A stretch of DNA of 64,000 nucleotides from Branchiostoma floridae (GCF_000003815.2 NC_049997.1:8312676-8376675), one strand, 5' to 3'; shown: positions 46,048 to 57,522, counted from the stretch's first letter. Notes: generated from the letters alone by a model not told the origin. Numbers and translations: made by a program.

Positions 46048-47135
46048 TACCTCCATGAAATGTCATGGAGGTTATATTTTACCCAGCGTTTGTGTGTGTG
46101 TGTGTGTGTGTGTCTGTCTGTCTGTCTGTCTGTCTGTCAACAAGATAACTCAAGAACGGCTGAATGGATTAGTTTCATACTTGGTGTGTTGGTGGGGTGC
46201 GATAAAAGCTGAAAGTGATTAGATTTTGGGCCCCCTAGCGGCTTTCCTTGGTACTGCAGCGCAACTTCCGGTTTTGCTATCTCGTGTTCTGAACACGCTA
46301 TGGTCACGATTTTTAAGTGTTAGATAGCTCTTGTGCTCAGAAATAAGTGACATAAGTTTTGGCCCCCTACCGACTAGGTTTGGGATAGCAGGGGCATTTT
46401 TGTCAAAAACTTCTGAAGAGGATAACTCAAGAAGGGAACAATGGATTTTCATGATTTTTGGTATGTAGGTACATTAGACAATGTTGTACAAGATAAGATA
46501 CTAATTATGCAAAATAGGAGTACATTTGCATAATTAATGAGAATATTCTATCATAGCAGTTTTTTCAATGTATCTCTTGTCCCGGACATAATATAGTCTT
46601 GACGTTTGGGTGGTAGATAGCTTGCAGTGTCATGACAAAGTGGGGCAGATTTCAGCCCCCTAACATGTACTTTCAGAACTGCAGGGGCGTTTTTGTCAAG
46701 ACATTCCAAAGACGATAACTGCAGAAAGGATTGACGGATTGGCATCATTTTAGGGGTGCAGGTAGCTTAGGCAAAGGTGTTCATAATGATATACATGTTA
46801 TGCAAATGAGGACCTTATTTGCATAATTAATGAGGAAATTGTATAATACCATTATTAGCAATAACTGGACTTCAATAAATGTAACACTTATTAATTATGA
46901 TAGATGGAATATAAGCAGATACCAAATATGGTAATGAGGAACTTATTTGCATAATTTATGTCAAAATTGCAAAGCCACTTTATGTCTAATGATTGGAATT
47001 TTATACTTGTGACATGTGTACGTTAGTCAATGATGAACAACACCACGCATAAATTATGTTAATGCATTAGTCAATTGCATGAAATTTACAAAAGCTCTAA
47101 ATTTTCATGGAGGTATGAGGTCGCCGAACTCTAGT
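46048..47135. mobile_element. Non-coding interspersed element with hairpin start and internal 400-bp duplication
   Basis: It starts with the hairpin CCTCCATGAAATGTCATGGAGG, followed by (TG)n then (TCTG)n at 46089-46137. The body consists of two related segments (46140-46555 and 46556-46850), each with a GATAACT(C/G)..GAA..(A/G)GATT block, GGGGC(A/G)TTTTTGTCAA, and a TTTGCATAATTAATGA end. It closes with TTTTCATGGAGGTATGAGGT at 47092-47111. A related fragment (CCCTAGCGGCCTTCCTTG) is at 49100. No coding capacity; minus-strand frames repeat because the segments do. Confidence 0.7.
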
Positions 47136-48249
47136 TTATGTTGTGATTATTGGGGCTATACTTTATTGAAAAAGACTTTGATTATGTTATTTACTGAGCT
47201 TAAGCAATACTACCTCCGAATTATAATTTGCGCTCAAGTTCTGCCAGTGTGCGTACCTATCCTGAAGTCTCACGTCTGTCTACAACAAATCCACAACCGT
47301 CATACGAGTTAATCCCAATTTGCCGTCGTCAACCTAGTTATTCGTACGAGTTACCGAGGTTCTAGCCACGCCGTCTGCCGGTCTGTGTGTCCGGTAAACA
47401 GTCGTGTCTTTACGGCCTTGAATCTCCAGCTGATAGAGCTTAAGTGGCGAGGGTTCTCCTGTCGTCATGTTTACGTAACACCGGGCTACGTAAAGTCACA
47501 AGTAGGTGTGGGACGGTAGTGGCGAGAGGATGTACCACTTCTGAACTTGAAGGGGTGATCAGGAATCTTAAAGGATGGAAAAATGTGTTGGATATGCTAA
47601 GTGGTTTAGATAAAAAAAAAATACAGAAGAAACATTTTAGAAGATTTTCGTGAATTCGCCCTCGTCATCCCTTTCATGTTATCTAGGCAATACTAATTTA
47701 AGAAAAGGCTCTATGCAACCTTGGTCAGTGGATTTTAAAAGGTATATCAAAAGTAATGTTCATCTGAAAATGAACGTTCATCTGGAAATGTGCATATCCC
47801 TTTCGACACTCTCGATTTCCTAGTTTGTTGCAGAGAATGAGTTTTATTAGCTTATGCGAAAAGATAGATTAACATATAAAAATGTAAACCAAAGTACACA
47901 ATCAAATACACGATAACATTGATAATCTTCGTCGGACTGTTTAATTGTTTGTAAGATTAGTTAAAACTGAATTAAGAGAACCTAATATAACTTAACTACT
48001 GTTTATCTACAATTGATTAACGAGCGGGTTACCGGGTTGAAATACCAAGAATTACTCACCATTTAGCCTACTGATAACGGACGATAAATTACTCGAACAA
48101 AAATAGACGCAGTACTAAGGATCCTCATGCGTTCATTATAGAATTATCTTATCATGTTGGTAAATAACTGAGCTATCAAGTTCTTATATTGGACAGTATT
48201 ATCTACATGTAGGCAAGGATGGCAATACTTCATGTTTGAGACCGCATTT

Positions 48250-48595
48250 TTATTTTGCAGCAGCGACACCTAGCTGCAGTGCAATGTATAACCATTCGTT
48301 GTTGCCCTGAGGAAGGTGACAGATAGTCTCCTGGCAGACGTGTCCGCTGGATAAAAAAAGAGGGACAAATAAGTTGCTATTTGCTATGGGTTTTCAGTCC
48401 TTTGCAGTCTATCCAGCTTATAATCCACCGGTCGGTTAGTTCACTTCTAGGCCAATTAACTCCAACTAGACTTTTATTCCTAACTTGGCCAAAGTCCCCT
48501 ATTACTATTCGGAGTATTCGGCCAGACGGGAGTCTGGTAGAGACAAAGTGACAGATGGTCACCAAAACATCGGTCCTTGATAACACATGGTCGTG
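48250..48595. repeat. Retroelement-like fragment sharing sequence with 24.5 kb
   Basis: GCAGCAGCGACACCTAGCTGC at 48258 recurs at 17415 (GGCAGCGACACCTAGCTGCAA). It is followed by CCTGAGGAAGGTGACAGATA and ACGTGTCCGCTGG, which resembles the 3' region of invertebrate SINE/LINE elements (inference). The part 48430-48512 is the inverted counterpart of 24534-24620. Confidence 0.6.
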
Positions 48596-48923
48596 AAAAA
48601 GGACTTTGTTTATTCATTTATGTTTATAATTGTGCTGTAAGGTTTTACTTGCTCATTTTCTTTCTGTTATATATGATTAGCTCTTTCGATCACCTTAAGA
48701 TAATAAATATGATTGATTGGAAGGGTGACATCGTCCTACAGCACATTGGCCCCTTCTACCCCCCCTCCCCTGACTGTGACGTAGAAACAGTTTGAATTAA
48801 TCCTCAAGTATTCCAGACATGGAAGACGTTATTTGAACAATGTATGACGGTAAAACAGTAATGCCTTCTAGGCTTGTTTCGATCCGGGTGAACCTGGAAG
48901 GTTATTCTTTTTGGTAAGATTAA

Positions 48924-48970
48924 TGTATGTATGTGTGTATGTATGTATGTATGTATGTATGTATGTATGC
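48924..48970. repeat. (TATG)n microsatellite
   Basis: About twelve uninterrupted or nearly uninterrupted TATG units. Confidence 0.95.
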
Positions 48971-49161
48971 GTTGTATGTATGTTTGCTCGTGTAAATGTT
49001 TCTATGTATCAATGTGGTTTAGCAGCATAAGCTATTGATGGATTGTCATGCGATTTGGTAGGTAACTTGTTAGGTAATGATTGAATTTTGGCCATGGGCT
49101 CCCTAGCGGCCTTCCTTGTCACTGCAGAAGAGTGTCAGGTATTGATATGGATTCTCCAGAG

Positions 49162-49360
49162 TACTGTAAATGCATTTTTAATAGTTCGCGGGGATTTAAT
49201 TTCGCGGTAGCGGGAAAAAGGACTTTTCGCGGTAACACCATAGACTGCAGTCTAATACTATAATAGAAAAATGTTCGCGGTGGTTTTAAGTTCGCGGTGA
49301 AGTGGTCACCGCGGAAACCGCGAACATTAATCCACCGCGAACATTTCTGCATTTACAGTA
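49162..49360. mobile_element. 199-bp palindromic MITE with TACTGTAAATGCA ends
   Basis: TACTGTAAATGCA at 49162 and TGCATTTACAGTA ending at 49360 are perfect terminal inverted repeats. The interior repeats TTCGCGG and CCGCGAA in both directions, so most of the element can fold on itself. It is unusually CpG-rich for the region. Confidence 0.88.
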
Positions 49361-50607
49361 TGTTGTAAACTGTGATATGTAAGTCTGTTGTTTTATCTTC
49401 TTGTTTTCCCCATAGAACTCCAAATCACAAGAAGCAGTGACGACATCTGCGACACACCAGAACGACCGGAAGTACTAGTGAGTCGCCACATCCGGGTCAG
49501 ACGCGCGTGGTCCTATGGGAGATTCCTGGTGGCACATGCCCTCCTGTTTTTTTATACCACAAATGTACCAAACCAGTGTAGTTGTCGGACGCTTGGCGAT
49601 AAAAAACGTTATTCTACCAGCAATCTAGCTTTAACGTTTTTTTTTATTACAGGACTATTAGTTTGATGATTAAGGGAAGCTTTAGATCAAAGGGAAACAA
49701 AGATACATATAGTATGTAGGTACCATTTTCATACTTGGTAAACTGCTGTAAGGGTTATATATAATCTTATATCACCGATGAGCTTCGTAAATTCATATCT
49801 GTTGATTTTTCTCAGTAAATTGGTCGACAACCGTTTTTGTGTGACGTCATAGCTATGATATGTCGTCACACACAGAGAGACGTACAATAACTTTTGTATC
49901 TGAAATTGCTTTGTAACATTTCCAATATCAAGTTGTTTTATATAGCCATATCTTTAATGAGAATTGGGTAAGAGGTAAGCTAGAACTGCTAAGGATGGCT
50001 TCAGATAGAGTACGAGCGCCTCCTGGCAATATGTTTGCTAACTGCATCTGAAAGCTAGTGCTGTAAAATGTTGTACATGTGGAATAAGTATAGTTTGACC
50101 AGCGCAGAGAACTTCAGCAATGATTATGATTACTAGTTGTTGCTTTCTTTGATGTTAATTACTAATTAAGTTTCCAAATGATTGTATATTAAAGAACTAG
50201 AATGTAAGATAATTATCAATAACGATAGTGGTAATAGGATTCACTTATAAATTTGCAAATCTTAATGATATATTTCATTTTGCTTCCGCCTAAGATAAAA
50301 TTAGATAATGTCGGATACACGATTCATTTTTGTTGCAGTAGAGAAAAGCATAGAAAACATATCCTGAGTTTTATGGCATTGCTTTTCATTTTATTTATAT
50401 CTGAACAAGATTTAGGGCATTATATTTGTCAATATGGCATATATAAATAAAAGCAAACTTGCCAAAGCATTCACTAATTTTACATCATTATTAGGCCTAT
50501 AGGTTAGTGCTATTTGCTACATGTATACAGTGCTACATAATAGTCTTAACAGAAATGTTCGAACATGTCTGGAGCAAAGTAGTGTCATACATTGTATCCT
50601 TAACGAT

Positions 50608-50820
50608 TAACGTTAGTTCACCTTTATCCGTAGGGTAACCTTTATCCGTTCTTTTGAAGAACAACGTATTTAGCAAGTCGACAGATGATGGTTTCAAACT
50701 GCAATATTTTGAAAATAGTACAATTTGAAACTACCGTCCATCGACTTGATATCCCTGGTTACCCTGTTTAGCAACACAACGGATATAGGTTACCCCGCGG
50801 ACAAAGGTGAACTAACATTA
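50608..50820. mobile_element. 213-bp MITE with TAACGTTAGTTCACC ends
   Basis: The left end TAACGTTAGTTCACCTTTAT, then GGGTAACCTTTATCCG, is mirrored by CGGATATAGGTTACCCC, then GGTGAACTAACATTA at 50820. Inversion extends inward (TCGACAGATGATGG/CCGTCCATCGA, GTTTCAAACTG/CAATTTGAAAC). No coding capacity and no clear target duplication. Confidence 0.8.
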
Positions 50821-51186
50821 CACTTCCAACACAATCTGCTTTGTACATGAAGAAACAGTACAATATATGTATATTGAAGAATCCAACAGTGTCTTTCTTT
50901 CTGGTCATGCATTATTAGTGATCACGGGAAGTGCCATCAGAATACAAATCTTCGTTTAAAGTGATGTTTACGTTAACAGTTAACTAGGGTTCATTATCAG
51001 CTTGTACCAATATCTGTACCAAGTGTACCAGTATAGCTGTCTTTTGGAGTAAGCACCAGCTTAATAGGTACATAGCTCCAGCTAGTAACGCAACGTTACT
51101 GAGCAACTAGAAAAGGAGGAAACCATTCAATTTAGCGCGCTATCCAAATCTATTATACATGTCGAGTCCCTTCCTCCTCTTTTCTC

Positions 51187-51367
51187 AATCTCCAAGAATA
51201 TAAGATACTAGTAGTATCAAAAGCTGACAGAGGAGTGAAGCCAGCCTAGGAGTGAGTGTGTTTCGCTTCCGGAGCATACACACTCCTAGACTAGCTTCAC
51301 TCCTCTGCCAGCTTTTGATACCAATAGCAATAGTATCTTATGCTACCGAAGGATCTGCTTGGAGATT
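51187..51367. mobile_element. Larger copy of the CTCCAAGCAGATCC MITE family
   Basis: ATCTCCAAG at 51187 and GGATCTGCTTGGAGATTA at 51350-51367 are terminal. Inside, TATCAAAAGCTGACAGAGGA then GTGAAG is mirrored by CTTCACTCCTCTGCCAGC then TTTTGATA, and ACTCCTAG arms flank the centre. The left terminus is decayed. Confidence 0.75.
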
Positions 51368-53859
51368 ACTCTTTGGAGAGACTCGGTAGCTCTAATTAAT
51401 GTGGATGGCTACCTGCGAAAGAGGACAGAGAGGCTCGACAGCTATAACAGGTTTAGCTACCAGGTTACACTGAACTAAACGTGAGCAAGTCCATACCGTG
51501 TGTCGCCTTGTAGACTGCAGATGTGGTATTAATCGCAAGGTGACGCGCTTGACACGTTGAACAAAGTTGGAGGTAAGTAATAAAAAGTACAGGTAGAAAC
51601 TTCTCTCATTTACTTGTGCTTGGGGGGAAAGTCTTAAAACTCGACAATCACGCGGATATATAGGCTAAAACTCGATATTGTGCTTGCCGGGCGAGCGATA
51701 CGCCCGCCATTAAAACACTGAACAGATGTGATGGTCTGCCGCCTGGTCGGCTTCATTTCCAAAATGCTTTAATTTTCAATAAAAAAGATAACCGGCCTTT
51801 AATACATTGCGAGATGCTAAGTTTGTCGAGAACACTAGCGGGGTGAAAGTCTCGGATGTTTTGTGGTTTAGATGAACTAGGAAGCGATTTGTCAGGTTAG
51901 CGGCCGATTCCACGGGCCGGCAGTTGTGTTTGGGGAATATCCCTTTTCCCCGATAACCGTACCATTTCCCGAGGACTGTCCCCTTATAAAGGAAGGAACG
52001 TCCCCTTTCCAAGAGGACTATCTCCTTGAAAGTCAAAGACTGTCCCCTTTTCTAGAGGAATGTGCACATTCGCGGGGAATATCACCATTCAGTTTGCCTG
52101 GGTATACCGGCGTGGGTCGACCGCAGCAGGCAAAGGGTTTGATATCGGAGATGAAAGTCAAACAGAATTCCTGTATCTCACAGTCACTTATTACTCTTTA
52201 AGGAGTTGATGCGGAATGACAACAACAGTTTACGAGACGGACAACGGAGTCGGGGTTACCTAAAGATCTGTGAACCCAAAGGAGGTGTGCTAGCAGGGTG
52301 TGTTCTACTAACGCGAACAAAGGGAACCGCCACAAGCCGACTTTCCGCGTACACAACAAGGTATTAACGTTCCATTCTACACAAGAAAGACAAATTACTC
52401 TACCCACTTGACCTGGCCGCCAAAATAAACCAAGACATGGGAGATACACCTTCCCAAAAGGAAGCAGTGAGACATCGTACACAAGACGACGGGAATGGGC
52501 CTGTTGTGTTGATATCTCCCTACAAAATGGCGCAACGGTCAGCCTGTATACACTGTAACACTACTCCTTCGTAAACTACTCTGTCAACCGTAGAAAAAAT
52601 GACTGGTTGAACACACAAGACTATCTTTTATTCAGAAAACTGTCTTTATCTTTAAAAAGAAAGATAACACTTGTCCAAAAAGATACTTTATTTTAAAATT
52701 CTATCATTGAAGTTGGGTAGGAACTTCGTACCATTGCCATACGATCGCATACTGGGGACATTCTTCAGATAGTCGTCTTGCAAAATTCTGCTGTCTTGTT
52801 ATGGAAAAATTTGTCTTTATAGATCATTGTCGGCGGTTGGTTCATGTCACAGCCTGATTAAAAGCTCTGCGACATCGTAGGACGGCTCACGAGGAAAGTG
52901 AGACCATGTAAGACTATGTAGTAAGATTAATCGCATTAGTTATGTTTACTTTCCCAGCATTGTCCTCAAATCGGATCTTGTAGAGTGGAATGAGGCAAAA
53001 TTTCCCAAGATTTCGCCTTTTTTCTACACAATGTAGAAAATTCCTTTTCCATATTCTCCCCAGAGAAAGAAAAAAGGCATGCCCTATAGATACTGTATAT
53101 TATCCCCTCCTTACTTTATCCAAACAGAGCATTAACTAAGACAACGAAACGACAGACCCACCAAGTGGTGCACAAGCCACGGCATTGTTTCACGCCAACC
53201 GGTGGCAATGGAGTGGAGAATTTTCATCCCCATGAAAATGTCGGGATGAAATGTTTTGCTGAATCCACAAAGAGTGATGTAAACAGTTTGTACAGTTTCA
53301 GTCAGTCTGATCATAAGGACGTCATATGTGTCATGGTTTATATTCTGGGTAATGATCTCATAGCGTCACAATTTAGCAGTGATTTCAAGTCGAAGCTACA
53401 TCTTTGCGATATATGATTAGTTAAAAAGGTAGAGAACGTTGGCCTGAAAGAGTGGTAAAAACAGGGATTCAATATCACAAAAAACGGTACAATTGAGTGG
53501 TCGGTACGTCGGAAATTATTACGGGATTGTCGTACGCGTTACTAAAAGATTAAAATTGTGAACGGGTAAATTTGCAGACAGATTGAAAAAAAAACCTGTT
53601 GTCAGCACTTTTATAATTATTGTCGTTTCAGTTTGTATAAAGACTAAGTGCGACTGATATTAAAACAACGAAGATATACGAATGCCAAAATTCGACTGAA
53701 GGCTAACGTTGGGAACTTGCGTATATATTGAATAAGAAGAAGGGGTAATAGGTGTAAAGTGTATGTATTTTAAAGTACATTATTACAAGTCAGTTAGAAA
53801 AATCGTCTTGTAGTAACACAATGGCATCAAGATATGACACTGCCATAGTTCAAAATTTC

Positions 53860-54035
53860 ATATCTCTAGCTCTAGCCTGTTGATTGCATCATTGAGATTT
53901 ACCTCACTTGTAAAAGGATTGACATAAAAGGTGACTGTCACATTTAATAATGCTAACCCGGAGACCAGACTGTAAGGTTTAGGAGACACAGCACAGGAGC
54001 ATGCAGGGGATTCAAACCCAGAACCGTCCGATTCT
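53860..54035 (-). mobile_element. Degraded tRNA-derived SINE fragment
   Basis: On the minus strand CTGGGTTTGAATCCCCTGC contains a pol III B-box-like core (GTTTGAATCCC). It is followed by ATGCTCCTGTGCTGTGTC and, further on, a CCTTTTACAAGTGAGGTAAA-like tail. This arrangement is familiar from tRNA-headed SINEs of marine invertebrates (from general knowledge, not checked). It is not a functional tRNA. Confidence 0.5.
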
Positions 54036-54454
54036 ATGTCATTGTACTTTAATGACAATGACAATGAAGTTTGTTGCAGTCAGTTTGGTACAAATGAAGT
54101 AAACAAAAAGTTATACTTAAATTATCGTTTACATGCTTCTTCTCTCTTCTTAGAAATGTGTAGACGAACTTAACGTGAAAGATTTTCCAACATATTGTAG
54201 TTAGATTATGACATAAGATATTTGAACGGATGTCCCTTCGTTAGGTGTGCATATTTCTGCTCTACATAATAATCTTTACAGCGACTTTCGTAAGGTCTAC
54301 AAGTATAACAGCTACTTACAGTACAACTAAACACACATATGTATATCCGTGATCTATAGGTATGAATAAGTCAACATATAGGGTCTAGCTTGTCATTTAC
54401 TCTATTGGTTCTATGGTATGTGTAGCATTAACGAATGTATTATGCAGATCTTTG

Positions 54455-54727
54455 TTAATATGCAGTGATGTTGTTTCCGTAGCCGCGGTACCGGCCCCAG
54501 TTTATCGGCTTTACTGAGACGATGTCTCCCAGACCGTTCCAAAAACACCACGGCGCCTTCACGGCCCGGACAGGCATCCCTCCCTCCTCATTAACTTGTA
54601 ATCCCCTTTCACGGTTTGATTGTAGAAACAACAATGTCAACTCATCAGCAGCCCCGGTATAGGCGTAGGTCACATTTCCAAACGGCCGGGATGTTTTAAG
54701 AAACGAAAAATCAAATTGTATACCTAG
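54455..54727 (-). CDS. Probable terminal coding exon of an unidentified gene
   Basis: On the minus strand a good acceptor TTATTTTTCTAG precedes a 90-codon open frame, starting near 54727 and ending in TAA at 54455. It has C/G-ending codons, unlike its AT-rich surroundings. The peptide is compact with aromatic residues (FDFSFLKTSRPFGNVTYAYT, APWCFWNGLGD, NWGRYRGYGNNITAY) and looks like the end of a beta-rich extracellular domain, with sequons NVT and NIT. I do not recognise the family. Upstream exons must lie at higher coordinates but none could be paired with it, so the gene may be broken or have a long intron. Confidence 0.5.
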   Translation of the reverse strand, partial: LGIQFDFSFLKTSRPFGNVTYAYTGAADELTLLFLQSNRERGLQVNEEGGMPVRAVKAPWCFWNGLGDIVSVKPINWGRYRGYGNNITAY

Positions 54728-55097
54728 AAAAATAAACAAATCATTCCCTTGAATCTTATTTTGACATTTTGTGAATTTTGATGTCTTTTATATTATTCTT
54801 TTTGCTCACGAAAGCTGCCCGGCCGGGCCCCTTTTTTGAAATGTGACCTGAGCCATACTGGTATTGTATAGACATAGAGGAGATTCTATTGTTTCACGTA
54901 GTACCTTTTTCAACGAAAATAATTCACAGCGTGGTCGCATCTGTCGTCCGATCATCGTACGACTGCAAACTGAGGTCAATGGGAAAGTTGCACGATGTGT
55001 CGATCGTACAAAATTTAAATGTCTTGTTACTGTCTTGAATATGTATCATTTGCGGCGACTGGCTCTACAGTCTGCTTGAAAATTAGAAGAAAAAAAA

Positions 55098-55445
55098 GCT
55101 ACGATATCAAATTCGGACGTCACAGAACTATACCCTAAATGGAAACCCAGTATAGCTATGTAGCATGGAACGCAACATTACAGACATAAAATACTAGAAC
55201 TGTTAGAAAAAATAGACTATGGAAGAGAAGCTGTCTTCGTCAACCACGAAGATAAATATCCTCCGTGTTGTGACAGCTACGATATCAAAATCGAACGTGA
55301 CAGCACCCTAAATACCCCCCCCCCTCATAGCTATGTAGCGTGAAACGCAACGTTGCAGATGTAGAATACTGTTAAAACGATAGACTATGGAAGAGAAACT
55401 GTCCCCGTCTACCACATCTCCACCGTGTTGTGACAGCTAATTTCC
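55098..55445. repeat. Tandem duplication, about 178 bp unit, two copies
   Basis: GCTACGATATCAAA starts at 55098 and 55276. Both copies continue with CCCTAAAT, ATAGCTATGTAGC, AACGCAAC.TT.CAGA, AGACTATGGAAGAGAA and CCGTGTTGTGACAGCTA. Confidence 0.88.
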
Positions 55446-55984
55446 CCCACACGAGGAAGAGATTTAGACCAGATTACATGACGTATCCGACAGGTTGTAG
55501 ACACGACATGGCTCATGAATTAACCAGGGAGGTTTGATATCACACGCTGAGTGATCGATTAAGCCTCACCAATAATGTAACGGTCAGAATTTCAAAAATT
55601 CAACAATCTTAACGGTTACCCAAAAGAAGAATAAACACGCAGAAACTACAAAGGCACTTAAATGACTACCTAAATATTAGATAATGTGCTCTGATTTGCT
55701 TTAAAGTATGTGAGCGCATCTTACTTCTTTCAATCCTAGAAGTAGTAATCTCTGTTTTCATGTATCCTATCGGTATTTTATTGTTGTTATTGTTGTTGTT
55801 GTTGTTAGTCTAATTTCAATGCAAAGACATAGATATAGACATCAAATGAAGAAGTGTCAACTTTTCCCCTCATGAAAATGAGAGAGGTCTTGAAGATGAC
55901 AAGTATTGAAAGAAAAGACCACTGCCCTACTGTATCAGTGGGGTTCAAGCACCGCTAAATTTGCCATACCATTGAACGGCTCTG

Positions 55985-56055
55985 AGCTCTTTGGCGTAAT
56001 GATTTGAGTTGCTGGGTTTGTGATCTGACGGCGTGTGTTCGAATCCCAGGATCCA
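55985..56055 (+). mobile_element. tRNA-derived SINE head
   Basis: CTCTTTGGCGTAATGATTTG, then GGGTTTGTGATCTGACGG and GTGTTCGAATCCCAGG, resemble pol III A and B boxes (B-box GTTCGAATCCC) in tRNA order and spacing. The stems do not pair well, so a SINE head or tRNA pseudogene is more likely than a working tRNA. Confidence 0.5.
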
Positions 56056-56471
56056 TGATATTGTTTTTGTCTGTTTCTACTCCTTTCTTACACGACGGCA
56101 CTTTAAAATGTTTGTCAAACGTCGGTTGGTACAGTTTTTCCTGTTCCCATGCCGTACGGAGCACTTACCGGCGAGTGTGATTATTCACACGGTAGTAGAT
56201 GGGAGAGATAACGGCTTAAAAACAACAAGTGCCACCGTCTCACGTCTCCTTATCTTATCACACCGGGCAGTTCATCGGGTCGAGACCAGTTCTATGGCGG
56301 ATGAACGAGTTTTTTGCGCCGCTTGAGACAACAATAGCGCATCGTTCACACGTCCAAACTGCCTCTGGAGTGGGCATCTTTCACCGGACCCGGTGTCAAG
56401 CCAACTACTTGCCCTGATACTGCTTTGGGGTTTTCAGTATTTCTAAGTGTTGTGCGGCAATCTGCAAGCAG

Positions 56472-56700
56472 CTAGCCCTAGCCCTAGCCCTAGCCCTAGC
56501 CCTAGCCCTAGCCCTAGCCCTAGCCCTAGCCCTAGCCCTAGCCCTAGCCCTAGCCCTAGCCCTAGCCCTAGCCCTAGCCCTAGCCCTAGCCCTAGCCCTA
56601 GCCCTAGCCCTAGCCCTAGCCCTAGCCCTAGCCCTAGCCCTAGCCCTAGCCCTAGCCCTAGCCCTAGCCCTAGCCCTAGCCCTAGCCCTAGCCCTAGCCC
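56472..56700. repeat. (CCCTAG)n hexamer array, about 38 copies
   Basis: Uninterrupted TAGCCC/CCCTAG hexamers cover about 229 bases without a visible mismatch. The unit is one base from the telomeric CCCTAA and contains the CTAG palindrome. A Ser-Pro repeat frame that runs through it is an artefact. Confidence 0.97.
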
Positions 56701-57022
56701 TGGCCAGCTAGCCCTGGCCAGCTAGCCCTGGCCAGCTAGCCCTGGCCAGCTAGCCCTGGCCAGCTAGCCCTGGCCAGCTAGCCCTGGCCAGCTAGCCCTG
56801 GCCAGCTAGCCCTGGCCAGCTAGCCCTGGCCAGCTAGCCCTGGCCAGCTAGCCCTGGCCAGCTAGCCCTGGCCAGCTAGCCCTGGCCAGCTAGCCCTGGC
56901 CAGCTAGCCCTGGCCAGCTAGCCCTGGCCAGCTAGCCCTGGCCAGCTAGCCCTGGCCAGCTAGCCCTGGCCAGCTAGCCCTGGCCAGCTAGCCCTGGCCA
57001 GCTAGCCCTGGCCAGCTAGCCC
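56697..57022. repeat. 14-bp satellite TAGCCCTGGCCAGC, 23 copies
   Basis: TGGCC recurs every 14 bases from 56701 to 57009 (308 bases, exactly 22 steps), without a visible mismatch. Each unit is the hexamer TAGCCC plus TGGCCAGC, so it contains the palindromes CTGGCCAG and, at the joints, GCTAGC. It abuts the hexamer array directly and ends in one more CCCTAG. Confidence 0.97.
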
Positions 57023-57415
57023 TAGCCTTACGCTTACTCACTGCTTCATGAAGCAAAACTCTGGCGGGGCATAAATTCGGAGCGACACCCGGCTCTTAGA
57101 GAAGAGAACTTAGTGACAGGCCGTTTGAATGATGTCATCGCGTCCTACAGTTAAGTACCCTTCAGGAAATGAGGCATGTTTGTCAATCAAATACCGATCT
57201 TGTGACGCATGCTTTTTACTCAGGGCACATATATGTGCATGTGTAATAAACGTTAGATAAAGTATTATTCAGAACAATTCCCCCAAAAAAACATCCAATT
57301 GTATTCAAGTAAACATTGAGTTGGTTAATATTGTGATCGTTAACTTGTAACGTTATGTTTTCCTTATGTAAAATATGTAAAAACCCTGCTGGACTAGCCG
57401 TATGACTGAAGGATA

Positions 57416-57522
57416 TACTCTCCAAGCAGAGGTTGAGTCGCGTAGATATAGCAGTAGTCGGAAAAATTACACCGGCGCTCCTCTTACGAGGTAAGACGCA
57501 ACCTCTGCTTGGAGCGAGAGTA
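57416..57522. mobile_element. 107-bp MITE variant with exact 9-bp target duplication
   Basis: TACTCTCCAAGCAGAGGTTG and CAACCTCTGCTTGGAGCGAG then AGTA are terminal inverted repeats. The flanks are the identical 9-mer TGAAGGATA (57407-57415 and 57523-57531). The TCTCCAAGCAGA core links it to the 30979 family, though the interior differs. Confidence 0.88.

Larger units (their letters stand above)
45001..54454. other. Repeat-rich interval without supported genes
   Basis: Apart from the elements listed separately (46048, 48250, 49162, 50608, 51187, 53860) I see no exon with matching splice sites. A Pro/Glu-rich 91-codon frame at 51926-52201 overlaps a short internal repeat of CTGTCCCCTTTTC type and is not convincing. 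Confidence 0.5.

Noticed and set aside
46219..46748. Two similar minus-strand frames (77 and 65 codons) suggesting a duplicated gene
   Set aside because: They match because the non-coding element has two related body segments; the remaining frames are full of stops.
55985..56055. A functional tRNA gene
   Set aside because: A and B box resemblance is good but acceptor and anticodon stems do not pair; a SINE head is more likely. The same reasoning applies to 58044-58108.
56447..56725. 92-residue (Ser-Pro)n reading frame
   Set aside because: It is the translation of the (CCCTAG)n array; no start context, splice sites or constraint.
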